From: an uncultured Prevotella sp.
GTDB lineage: Bacteria > Bacteroidota > Bacteroidia > Bacteroidales > Bacteroidaceae
Direction of reading: 5' to 3'
DNA: 20,445 nucleotides
Assembly (NCBI GenBank): GCA_900553965.1
Contig: USFX01000019.1
Location: forward strand, 1 to 20,445
Shown: positions 6,144 through 13,455 of the stretch, piece by piece
Layout: every line of letters begins with the position of its first letter
Position numbering within the stretch: position 1 is the first letter of the stretch
The notes under the pieces: model-generated
Told to the model about the DNA's origin: nothing
Database searches by the model: none
What the model saw: only the letters and a program-made list of their open reading frames with translations
Made by a program: the position numbers and the translations under genes

Positions 6144-7718
6144 ATGAAACAGCGATATGTCTTTCTCTTCATGCTCCTCATGACAGTGGCCGCGGCCGCT
6201 TCCGGAGCGACTCATCCATGGGACAGCGGGCGGCTGGAGGTCTCGGAGAACGGCCGCTTCCTGCGCCATGCCGACGGCAGCCCGTTCTTCTGGCTGGCCG
6301 ACACGGGGTGGCTGCTGCCCGAACGGCTGGACCGCGACGAGGCGGAATTTTATCTTTCGAGATGTGCCGACGCCGGCTATAACGTCGTGCAGGTGCAGGT
6401 CATCAACGGCGTGCCGGCGTTCAACGCCTACGGCCAGATGTCAATGACGCCGGATTTTGACTTTGGAGGAGAGTGGAGTGAGGAGGGTGGAGGGAGGAGT
6501 GAGGAGCGTGGAGGGAGAAATGCCTCAGGGGCAGAGGTAGCGGACAGAGACATATCTCCCTCCTCTCTCCACACTCCTCCCTCCCCGGATTTATCCTACG
6601 GTTATTGGGACCATCTCGACTACATCGTCGACTGCGCAGCCCGCCACGGCATTTACGTCGGCATGGTCTGCATCTGGGGCGGACTGGTCAAGGCCGGGCG
6701 CATGGACGAGAGTCAGGCCGTCCGTTACGGTCGCTTTCTCGCCAAGCGATATGGCCGCAGGAAAAACATCGTCTGGATCATCGGAGGCGACATCGAGGGC
6801 AGCGTGCGCACGGCGGTATGGGAAACGCTGGCCACGACGATAAAGTCTCTCGACCCCAACCACCTCATGACATTCCATCCGCGGGGACGCACGACCTCGG
6901 CCAAATGGTTCAATGACCGCCCTTGGCTGGACTTCAACATGTTCCAGAGCGGCCACCGGCGCTATGGCCAACGCATGGGAAACAAGAGCTATCCCATCCC
7001 CGACGGGACCGAGGAAGACTCCTGGATGTACGTCGACTCGGCATGGCAGCACCGCCCGCTGAAGCCTGTCCTCGACGGCGAACCGTCATACGAGGGCATA
7101 CCGCAGGGGCTTCACAACGCCAGCGAACCGCGCTGGACTGCCCGTGACGTGCGCCGCTACGCCTACTGGTCGGTCTTCGCCGGGTCGTGCGGCCACACCT
7201 ACGGCAACAACGCCATCATGCAGTTTGTCCGTCCTGGCATCCCCGGAGCCTATTTCGCCGACGGCGCCGGTCGTCCGTGGTACAAGGCGTTGGACGATCC
7301 GGGATACAATCAGATGAAATATCTGAAGCGTCTCATGCTCTCGCTGCCCTATTTCGACCGCGTTCCCGACCAAAGCGTCATCCTCGGCAACGGCGAGCGC
7401 TACGATCGGCTGCTGGCCACACGCGGCCGCGACTACATCCTCGTCTACAACCACACGGGCCGCGACATGCGCGTCGACCTCACGAAAGTCAGCGGCGAGG
7501 CGAAGGACGTATGGTGGATGGACCCGACCGACGGCCGGCTGACATATCTCGGCCGCCATGCCAGTCGTGTCACGACGTTCCGCTATCATGCCGCAGCGTC
7601 CGGTGTGGCCGACGGTGTGCTCATCGCTATAGATGCCTCAAAATCCTACATCGCCCATGGCCAGATGTCAATCATGTCTGACAAAGCTCCCGTGGCCGAC
7701 CGCGACCTTACGGAATGA
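6144..7718 (+). CDS. Secreted glycoside hydrolase family 140 (apiosidase-type) protein
   Basis: A 524-residue protein with a signal peptide (MKQRYVFLFMLLMTVAAAASG) and a DUF4038-type (beta/alpha)8 hydrolase domain followed by a C-terminal beta-rich domain (about 410-500, the putative collagen-binding-like module of this family). Typical stretches are GSPFFWLADTGW, IVWIIGGDIEG (Asp216) and PVLDGEPSYEGIP (Glu313); these two acidic residues sit where the family has its catalytic acid/base and nucleophile. Characterised GH140 enzymes release apiose from rhamnogalacturonan-II side chains in the periplasm or at the cell surface; the substrate here is inferred from the family only. Residues about 107-150 are an insertion rich in Glu, Gly, Arg and Ser, then Pro and Ser, encoded by a palindromic repeat. 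No SusC/SusD or other pectin genes are adjacent, so it is a stand-alone enzyme rather than part of a visible utilisation locus. Confidence 0.88.
   Translation: MKQRYVFLFMLLMTVAAAASGATHPWDSGRLEVSENGRFLRHADGSPFFWLADTGWLLPERLDRDEAEFYLSRCADAGYNVVQVQVINGVPAFNAYGQMSMTPDFDFGGEWSEEGGGRSEERGGRNASGAEVADRDISPSSLHTPPSPDLSYGYWDHLDYIVDCAARHGIYVGMVCIWGGLVKAGRMDESQAVRYGRFLAKRYGRRKNIVWIIGGDIEGSVRTAVWETLATTIKSLDPNHLMTFHPRGRTTSAKWFNDRPWLDFNMFQSGHRRYGQRMGNKSYPIPDGTEEDSWMYVDSAWQHRPLKPVLDGEPSYEGIPQGLHNASEPRWTARDVRRYAYWSVFAGSCGHTYGNNAIMQFVRPGIPGAYFADGAGRPWYKALDDPGYNQMKYLKRLMLSLPYFDRVPDQSVILGNGERYDRLLATRGRDYILVYNHTGRDMRVDLTKVSGEAKDVWWMDPTDGRLTYLGRHASRVTTFRYHAAASGVADGVLIAIDASKSYIAHGQMSIMSDKAPVADRDLTE
6489..6584. repeat. 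Palindromic repeat element inserted in frame in the GH140 gene
   Basis: Arms 6489-6518 and 6555-6584 are reverse complements at 27 of 30 positions, both based on GGAGGGAGGAGTG, with a 36-bp spacer. A further degenerate copy of GGAGTGAGGAG lies just upstream (6465-6488). The element codes for about 40 residues without a stop and interrupts an otherwise conserved domain at a loop. Confidence 0.85.
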
Positions 7719-7732
7719 CAATCCGTCGGCTC

Positions 7733-7748
7733 GCAGTCTTCTGACTGC
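7733..7748. terminator. Short hairpin after the GH140 gene
   Basis: GCAGTC and GACTGC pair as a 6-bp perfect stem around a TTCT loop, 14 bp after the stop. It is followed by AAAA rather than T, so it is only a weak terminator candidate. Confidence 0.3.
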
Positions 7749-7841
7749 AAAATCGTTGCTGTCAGGAAGTATTAGGAACGTAAAATGGTCGTCGTAATGA
7801 AAAAAGTTGCAAAAACTTATCCGTAATACAGAAAAATTCGA

Positions 7842-7849
7842 TAAGTTTG
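7842..7849 (+). promoter_or_regulatory. -7 box for ptb-buk
   Basis: TAAGTTTG matches TAnnTTTG exactly. A TTG codon within this box at 7847 could be read as an in-frame start of the next gene, but being inside the promoter it cannot be translated from this transcript; this decides for the ATG at 7865. The -33 element is unclear. Confidence 0.6.
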
Positions 7850-7864
7850 CAAAAAATAAAGCCT

Positions 7865-8767
7865 ATGCAACCACTAAGAGACCTCACTTCGCTCAGCAGC
7901 CGCCTATCGGCCCTGCCGCGCCGTCGCAACGTGGCTCTCGCCTGCCCCCATGACACTCACACGGAGTATGTCATCGGACGCGCACTCATCGAAGGTTTTG
8001 CGCGTTTTGTGCTGACAACTTCCGGTGAACTCAGCCCCAGTCTGATGGACGTCATCGAGTCACATCGTGAATACGTCCGCGTAATCGCATGCTCCGATGC
8101 TGCCGAAGCCTCGCGCGAAGCGGTGGCGGCAGTGAGGCGGGGAGAGGCCGAGGTGCTGATGAAGGGCACGGTCAACACCGATGTTCTCCTCCACGCCGTG
8201 CTTGACAAGCAGAACGGACTGCTCGAACCGGGCCGCGTCATGACCCACATCACCGCGGCAAGCATGCCCGCTGTCGACCGGCTGCTCCTCTTTTCTGATG
8301 CCGCCGTCATCCCGCGGCCAACCACGGAACAGTTTGACGCCATCGTCCGCGCCTGCACCGACGCCTGCCGCCGGTTCGGCATCGACATACCCCGGATTGC
8401 CCTGACCCACTGCACGGAGAAGGTCAACGAGCGGTTCCCTCATACGCTTTCCTACGAAGAGATAATCCGGCGTGCCGCCCGCGGCGACTATGGCTCCGTG
8501 GTCGTCGACGGTCCTATGGACGTGAAGACGGCGCTTGACGCCCACAGCGGTGACATAAAGGGCATTTATTCGCCGGTGGCCGGTCAGGCCGATGTCCTCA
8601 TCTTCCCGAACATCGAAGCCGGAAACACGTTCTACAAGACCATAACGCTCCTCGCCTCGGCCACTACGGCCGGATGGCTTGCCGGAACGACCGTGCCGGT
8701 TGTCGTAGCCTCGCGGGCAGACTCGCGGGTGTCGAAATACTACAGTCTCGCCCTTGCCTGTCTTTAG
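7865..8767 (+). CDS. ptb: Phosphate butyryltransferase
   Basis: A 300-residue cytoplasmic enzyme of the phosphate acetyl/butyryltransferase family, converting an acyl-CoA such as butyryl-CoA and phosphate to acyl-phosphate and CoA. Family stretches are LMKGTVNTDVLLHAVLDKQNG, HITAASMP, VVDGPMDVKTALDAH and IKGIYSPVAGQADVLIFPNIEAGNTFYK, the last being the strongest signature. The length fits Ptb. The start is the ATG at 7865, since an upstream TTG lies inside the promoter box; the leader would be only about 10 nt. It is followed after 99 bp by butyrate kinase, and the pair forms the standard substrate-level phosphorylation route. In Bacteroidota these enzymes may act on branched acyl-CoAs from amino acid breakdown as well as on butyryl-CoA; no upstream pathway genes are visible to settle this. 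Confidence 0.93.
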   Translation: MQPLRDLTSLSSRLSALPRRRNVALACPHDTHTEYVIGRALIEGFARFVLTTSGELSPSLMDVIESHREYVRVIACSDAAEASREAVAAVRRGEAEVLMKGTVNTDVLLHAVLDKQNGLLEPGRVMTHITAASMPAVDRLLLFSDAAVIPRPTTEQFDAIVRACTDACRRFGIDIPRIALTHCTEKVNERFPHTLSYEEIIRRAARGDYGSVVVDGPMDVKTALDAHSGDIKGIYSPVAGQADVLIFPNIEAGNTFYKTITLLASATTAGWLAGTTVPVVVASRADSRVSKYYSLALACL

Positions 8768-8866
8768 AACGCTACACATTTTATATATGGCAGAACGTTC
8801 CATAGCTTCCCCTCCCTTCCCATTATTCCCATAACTCCCCATCGCTTTCAACCTTCAACCTTCTAA

Positions 8867-9964
8867 ATGAAAATCCTCATCATCAACCCCGGCGCAACAT
8901 CGACCAAGATTGCCGTCTATGAAGACGAGCGGCCGCTGTGGCAGTCCGGTGCCCACCACGCACCGGCAGAGCTGTCCCGGTTCCACAGCAGCATCGAACA
9001 GTATGACTACCGGATGCGCTTCATCCGCGGACGTCTTGCCGCCGACGGCATTCCCGTGAGCTTCGACGCCGTCATCGGCCGCGGCGGTCTGCTCCGTCCG
9101 CTGCCGGGCGGCATCTACCGTGTCAATGAACTGATGAAGCACGACCTGCGCCATGCCGCCATGGACCATGTCTGCAATCTCGGGGGACTGCTGGCCGCCG
9201 AGCTGGCCGAGGAATGCGGCTGCCCGGCATATATCGCCGACCCCGTGGTCGTCGACGAGTTTCAGCCCGTCGCACGCTACACCGGCATCCCCGGCATTGA
9301 GCGCAAGTCGGTCTTCCACGCCCTCAACAGCAAGGCCATGGCCCGCCGTTATGCTGCCTCGAAGGGACTGCGGTATGAGGACATCTCCGTGATTGTCGCC
9401 CACATGGGCGGCGGCATCTCGGTCAGCGCCCACCGCCGCGGACGTGTCATTGACGTCAACAACGCCCTCGACGGCGAGGGACCGTTCTCGACGGAACGCG
9501 CAGGAACGATACCGGCCGGACAGCTCGTCGAGATGTGCTTCAGCGGACGCTATGACATCCGCCAGATGAAGAAGATGATTCACGGTCACGGCGGACTGAT
9601 GGCCTATATGGGGACGAACGACATGATCACCATCTCGCGGTGGGCAGAGGACGGCGAAGAGCCCTGCCGGACAATACTTGACGCCATGCTCTACACCATT
9701 GCGAAGCAGATAGGAGCCATGCACGTCACTCTCCACGGTGAGGAACACGCCATCATTCTCACCGGCGGCATCGCCCACAGCACCTACTGCATGGACCGTC
9801 TGCGGCCGCAGATAGATTTCCTCGCTCCGGTCGTCGTCATGCCGGGCGAAAACGAAATCGCTTCATTGGCCTACAACGCTCTCTGCGCCCTGACAGGACG
9901 CATCGAGGTGTGCGAATATGACGGCAAGGGAACCTCCGTGATTGCAAATCCGTTACAGCGCTGA
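8867..9964 (+). CDS. buk: Butyrate kinase
   Basis: A 365-residue member of the acetate and sugar kinase (ASKHA) superfamily, transferring phosphate from butyryl-phosphate to ADP. Motifs include the N-terminal phosphate loop INPGATSTKIAVYEDE (6-21), DPVVVDEFQPVARYTGIP, VAHMGGGISVSAH, VIDVNNALDGEGPFSTERAG and the adenosine loop HAIILTGGIAHS. The length and the closing EVCEYDG are typical of Buk rather than of acetate kinase. It lies 99 bp downstream of ptb on the same strand with no clear promoter between them, so co-transcription is likely. The pair gives one ATP per acyl-CoA. The isobutyrate or isovalerate form of the enzyme cannot be excluded from sequence alone. Confidence 0.95.
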   Translation: MKILIINPGATSTKIAVYEDERPLWQSGAHHAPAELSRFHSSIEQYDYRMRFIRGRLAADGIPVSFDAVIGRGGLLRPLPGGIYRVNELMKHDLRHAAMDHVCNLGGLLAAELAEECGCPAYIADPVVVDEFQPVARYTGIPGIERKSVFHALNSKAMARRYAASKGLRYEDISVIVAHMGGGISVSAHRRGRVIDVNNALDGEGPFSTERAGTIPAGQLVEMCFSGRYDIRQMKKMIHGHGGLMAYMGTNDMITISRWAEDGEEPCRTILDAMLYTIAKQIGAMHVTLHGEEHAIILTGGIAHSTYCMDRLRPQIDFLAPVVVMPGENEIASLAYNALCALTGRIEVCEYDGKGTSVIANPLQR

Positions 9965-9990
9965 CAGCGTGATTGCGGCTTGCGGCTTTC

Positions 9991-10020
9991 TTCGCGTCTT
10001 TGCGCCTTTGCGTTGAAAAG
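9991..10020. repeat. Dispersed TTTGCGTCTTTGCG-type repeat
   Basis: The segment contains GCGTCTTTGCGCCTTTGCG, the reverse complement of the CGCAAAGACGCAAAG word family seen at 6001-6091 and 19980-20265. It follows the buk stop codon by about 27 bp. Confidence 0.7.
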
Positions 10021-10374
10021 ACGTTGAAAAACGTTGGAGAACCGGCGGCTTTGTGACGGAAAAAGTCGAGGATTATGGGGAAATGAGTGTAGTTCTTGCA
10101 TTTTTCCTTTGATTTTTGTTCGTTGTCCGGCGGATTTTATTATCGTTTGCGACGACAAAGGCTTCGGCCAGCTACTGACTGATTTACTAACCGATGAAAC
10201 AACATAAAGGACCCCCGTAACGGCCGTTTATGGTTGGATATATTCAACTATATCCTCGCGAAATCTTAAAATGTCGTGGTTGTTCTGAAAAACAGGGCCT
10301 CAGGAAGTTCCGAAAAAGTGGGTTCAGCGATCCGGCGAGACCCGTTTTTCGTCACATTTTTGTTGCCGCCGCGA

Positions 10375-10481
10375 GCCGTAAGGGCCTCCCGGGGTTGCGA
10401 AAAGGCCGCCGCCGTCGTGCAACGGGGCGCTTGTCGACATGCCGTAAGGCCGCTATTGCAAGGCTGGGAGGCCCTTACGGC
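10375..10481. repeat. GC-rich inverted repeat with 16-bp perfect arms
   Basis: GCCGTAAGGGCCTCCC at 10375-10390 is exactly complementary to 10466-10481, and the match continues imperfectly inward to TTGC/GCAA. A third related word, GCCGTAAGGCC, lies inside the loop at about 10441. The 75-bp loop contains further GGCC and GCCG words that could pair. It resembles a folded RNA or an intergenic repeat unit. Confidence 0.75.
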
Positions 10482-10651
10482 AAGGCCGGAAAATTTCCGT
10501 AGAAACGGAAGGTTGGATAACGCGCTGATGGTTAGGGGATTAACAAAAATGGCGAAAATCGCCCGTTTTTCGGGTAAAAATGCGGGTTTGCGGAACGGGT
10601 GGGGCGTTAACACTCGTTAAAGTAAAGAAAGTTACGACTTCCGCATGATTT

Positions 10652-10683
10652 CAACGCAACGACGTAAAGACGCAGAGTCGCAG
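10652..10683. repeat. Degenerate dispersed CGTAAAGACGCAGAG repeat
   Basis: The segment includes GACGTAAAGACGCAGAGTC, which resembles the GCAAAGACGCAAAAACGCAG arm at 6007-6026. It stands alone upstream of the M3 peptidase promoter. Confidence 0.5.
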
Positions 10684-10725
10684 GTCCCAAGTATAAAGTT
10701 ACGTTAATTTTTATTTCATACGGGA

Positions 10726-10752
10726 TTGTATGTGATATTTTTACTAACTTTG
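10726..10752 (+). promoter_or_regulatory. Promoter for the M3 peptidase operon
   Basis: TAACTTTG at 10745-10752 is an exact TAnnTTTG box; a TTG at 10726-10728 is 16 bp upstream, a little close for the -33 element. Transcription would start near 10759, giving a leader of about 95 nt to the ATG at 10853. Confidence 0.6.
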
Positions 10753-10852
10753 CAAACTAAATATAAAAATGTGGTGCGGACGTCGCCGCCGGTTTGGACC
10801 GGGGAACAGCATTCGTGCCGAAAGTGAAACGACAAGAGATAAACCAAAGACC

Positions 10853-12943
10853 ATGAGAGAGAACAACATAGAGACAGCGACTAACAGCAATCCGTTTTTC
10901 ATGCCATACGCCACTCCGCATGACACCGTTCCGTTCGACCGCATCCGGATCGAACACTTCGAGGAGGCTTTTATGGAGGGCATCCGCCGCGACAACGAGC
11001 AGATGGAGAAGATCATCAGCAACCCCGAGCGGCCCACGTTCGACAACACGCTCATCAACGACGGCGAGCCGTCGGAGGGCTATTATGACCTGCTGGGGCG
11101 CGTGTCCACCGTGTTCTATAACATGCTGAGCGCAGAGACCAGTGACGAGATGGACGCCTTGGCCCAGAAGATGCAGCCCATCCTGACGAAGCACGCCAAC
11201 GACATGAGGCTCAACCCGAAATATTTTGAGCGCATACGTGCCGTCTACCGCCATCACCGGAGGCTCACGCCGGAGGAGAAGATGCTGCTCGAAACCAGCT
11301 ACGAGGGCTTCGTGCGCAGCGGTGCGCTGCTCGACGACGAAGGCAAGGAGACGCTGCGCCGTCTGACGGAGGAGGCGGGCATGCTGTCGCTCCGGTTCTC
11401 CCAGAACCTGCTGAAAGAGAACAAGGCCTTCACACTCCATCTGACCGATGAGGCCGACCTCGACGGACTGCCCGAGACGGCGCGCGAGGCAGCGGCACTG
11501 GCGGCCTGCGAGCGCGGGCTGGAGGGCTGGGTGTTCACGCTCGACCAGCCGAGCTACGGCCCGTTCATGACCTATTCGACGCGCCGCGACCTGCGGGAGA
11601 GGATGTATATGGCGAAGAACACCGTCTGCACGCATGACAACAGCGAGAACAACATGGAGATATGCCGGCGCCTGATTGACCTGCGCCGCGAGATTGCCCA
11701 GCTGCTCGGCCACAAGACCTACGCCGGATATGTCCTGAAGCCCCGCATGGCGGGAGGCGTGCGCAACGTCTACCGTCTTCTCGACCAGCTCGTCGAGGCC
11801 TACCGCCCCACGGCGGAGAAGGAGGTCGACGCCGTCAAGCGCGAGGCGTGGCATATAGAGAAGCATCCCTTCAAGGTCCAGCCGTGGGACTTCAGCTACT
11901 ATACGCACAAGTTGCAGATGAAGCGCTACAAGATTGACTCGGAGATGCTCCGGCCCTATTTCGAGCTGTCGCGCGTCATTGACGGCGTCTTCGGGCTGGC
12001 CAACCGGCTTTACGGCATCACGTTCCGCGAGAACCGTGACATTCCGGTCTATCATCCTGACGTCCGGGCATACGAGGTGTTCGATGAGGACGGAACCTAT
12101 CTGGCCGTCTTCTACGCCGATTTCCACCCGCGCAAGGGCAAGCAGGGCGGAGCCTGGATGACGGAGTTTCAGGGCCAGTGGATTGACCGCAAGGGCGTCA
12201 ACGTGCGTCCCCACGTCAGCGTGGTGATGAACCTGACGAAGCCCACGGACGGAAAGCCCGCGCTGCTGACGCTCGGCGAGGTCGAGACGTTCCTCCACGA
12301 GTTCGGTCACGCGCTCCACGGCATGTTCGCCAACACGCGCTTCGAGAGCCTCAGTGGAACGAACGTGTGGTGGGATTTCGTCGAGCTGCCGTCACAGTTC
12401 ATGGAGAACTATGCCGTCGAGAAGGCCTTCCTCCGCACCTTCGCCGTCCACTATGAGACGGGCGAGCCGTTGCCGGACGAGCTCATCGGCGCCATCGTGA
12501 AGAGCCGCAACTTCATGGTTGCCTACGGCTGCCTGCGCCAGGTGAGCTTCGGACTTCTCGACATGGCCTACTATACGCGCCGCAAGCCGTTCACGGACGA
12601 CATCATCGAGTTTGAGAAGAACGCATGGGAGAAGGCCATCGTCCAGCCCCAGCTGCCGGACACGTGCATGACGGTCCAGTTCAGCCACATCATGTCCGGA
12701 GGCTATGCTGCCGGATACTACAGCTATAAGTGGGCCGAGGTTCTCGAAGCCGACGCCTTCAGCGTGTTCCGCAGGAAGGGCATCTTCGACCGCAAGACGG
12801 CCCGGCGCTTCCGCGACACCATCCTTTCGCGCGGAGGAACGGAACATCCGATGGAGCTCTACCGCCGTTTCCGTGGCGGCGAGCCGACCATCGACGCCCT
12901 TCTCCGGCGCAACAGGATAGCAGTACCGAAAAAGGAAGAGTAG
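10853..12943 (+). CDS. M3-family zinc metallopeptidase (peptidyl-dipeptidase Dcp-like)
   Basis: A 696-residue oligopeptidase. The zinc site is HEFGH at 482-486 in the context VETFLHEFGHALHGMFA; the third ligand is the Glu in WWDFVELPSQFMENY, the family's downstream motif. GGYAAGYYSYKWAEVLEADAF near the C-terminus is the substrate-binding tyrosine loop. Members cut short peptides in the cytoplasm or periplasm; this one has no signal peptide, so cytoplasmic peptide turnover is likely. The frame is open from an ATG at 10769, but that would add 28 Arg-rich residues; the ATG at 10853 gives MRENN followed by NPFFMPYATPHDTVPFDRI, the usual family start. It heads a run of four genes on the plus strand. 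Dcp and oligopeptidase A are close relatives and the subtype is uncertain. Confidence 0.93.
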   Translation: MRENNIETATNSNPFFMPYATPHDTVPFDRIRIEHFEEAFMEGIRRDNEQMEKIISNPERPTFDNTLINDGEPSEGYYDLLGRVSTVFYNMLSAETSDEMDALAQKMQPILTKHANDMRLNPKYFERIRAVYRHHRRLTPEEKMLLETSYEGFVRSGALLDDEGKETLRRLTEEAGMLSLRFSQNLLKENKAFTLHLTDEADLDGLPETAREAAALAACERGLEGWVFTLDQPSYGPFMTYSTRRDLRERMYMAKNTVCTHDNSENNMEICRRLIDLRREIAQLLGHKTYAGYVLKPRMAGGVRNVYRLLDQLVEAYRPTAEKEVDAVKREAWHIEKHPFKVQPWDFSYYTHKLQMKRYKIDSEMLRPYFELSRVIDGVFGLANRLYGITFRENRDIPVYHPDVRAYEVFDEDGTYLAVFYADFHPRKGKQGGAWMTEFQGQWIDRKGVNVRPHVSVVMNLTKPTDGKPALLTLGEVETFLHEFGHALHGMFANTRFESLSGTNVWWDFVELPSQFMENYAVEKAFLRTFAVHYETGEPLPDELIGAIVKSRNFMVAYGCLRQVSFGLLDMAYYTRRKPFTDDIIEFEKNAWEKAIVQPQLPDTCMTVQFSHIMSGGYAAGYYSYKWAEVLEADAFSVFRRKGIFDRKTARRFRDTILSRGGTEHPMELYRRFRGGEPTIDALLRRNRIAVPKKEE

Positions 12944-13008
12944 CAGGAGAGGCGCGGCGGCGCGGCACAACGGCCGCCACGCAGCTCTGGGATTAAAACG
13001 ACAGACCA

Positions 13009-13455
13009 ATGACAAGAGAGGAGGAGAAACAGCATCTGCTCGACCTGCGCTATCTCCGCATGGCGCGCATCTGGGCCGAGAACAGCTACTGCCGGCGGCG
13101 TCAGGTCGGAGCGCTGGTCGTCAAGGAAAAGATGATTATCAGCGACGGCTACAACGGGACGCCGAGCGGATTTGACAATGTGTGTGAGGACGAGGCCAAC
13201 GTCACCCACCCATACGTGCTGCACGCTGAGGCCAACGCCATCACGAAGCTGGCGCGCAGCTCCAACAACAGCGACGGAGCGACGCTCTACGTCACGGCAT
13301 CGCCCTGCATAGAGTGCTCCAAACTCATAATACAGGCCGGCATCAGGCGCGTGGTCTACGGCGAACACTATCGCCTCGAAGACGGAATACGCCTCCTGCG
13401 CCGCGCCGGAATCGAAGTGATATACCTAAACCCGGACAACAATGAGTCAGAATAA
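13009..13455 (+). CDS. dCMP deaminase family protein
   Basis: A 148-residue zinc-dependent cytidine/deoxycytidylate deaminase. The catalytic motif HAEAN (72-76, with Glu74 as proton shuttle) and the zinc ligands in SPCIEC (Cys100, Cys103) are intact. GYNGTPSGFDN is the dCMP-type substrate loop. The likely reaction is dCMP to dUMP, supplying thymidylate synthesis; ComEB-type proteins share this fold. It starts 65 bp after the M3 peptidase stop and overlaps the following S41 peptidase gene by 14 bp, so the two are translationally linked. Confidence 0.93.
   Translation: MTREEEKQHLLDLRYLRMARIWAENSYCRRRQVGALVVKEKMIISDGYNGTPSGFDNVCEDEANVTHPYVLHAEANAITKLARSSNNSDGATLYVTASPCIECSKLIIQAGIRRVVYGEHYRLEDGIRLLRRAGIEVIYLNPDNNESE

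Larger units (their letters stand above)
9965..10744. other. Long intergenic region without a credible gene
   Basis: About 780 bp between buk and the M3 peptidase gene. Open frames here are short, overlap one another on both strands, and translate partly from dispersed repeats. The region holds a TTTGCGTCTTTGCG-type repeat (9991-10020), a 7-bp hairpin GGATATA/TATATCC (10236-10255), a long GC-rich inverted repeat (10375-10481), another CGTAAAGACGCAGAG repeat (10652-10683), and the promoter for the next gene. A structured RNA is possible but none was recognised. Confidence 0.65.

Noticed and set aside
7847..7864. TTG start extending ptb by six codons
   Set aside because: The codon lies inside the TAAGTTTG promoter box and would not be in the transcript; the ATG at 7865 is used.
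9871..10158. 95-codon minus-strand frame with an AKAQRREE stretch
   Set aside because: That stretch is the translation of the dispersed GCAAAGGCGCAAAG repeat, a common source of false genes, and the frame overlaps the end of buk.
10230..10620. Overlapping short frames on both strands in the buk to M3 peptidase gap
   Set aside because: Three frames overlap over the long inverted repeat, none has a recognisable motif or promoter, and their composition follows the repeat.
10757..12319. 520-codon open frame on the minus strand across the M3 peptidase gene
   Set aside because: It is the antisense shadow of a gene with clear zinc-site motifs; its translation is rich in Arg, Val, His and Leu with no recognisable domain.
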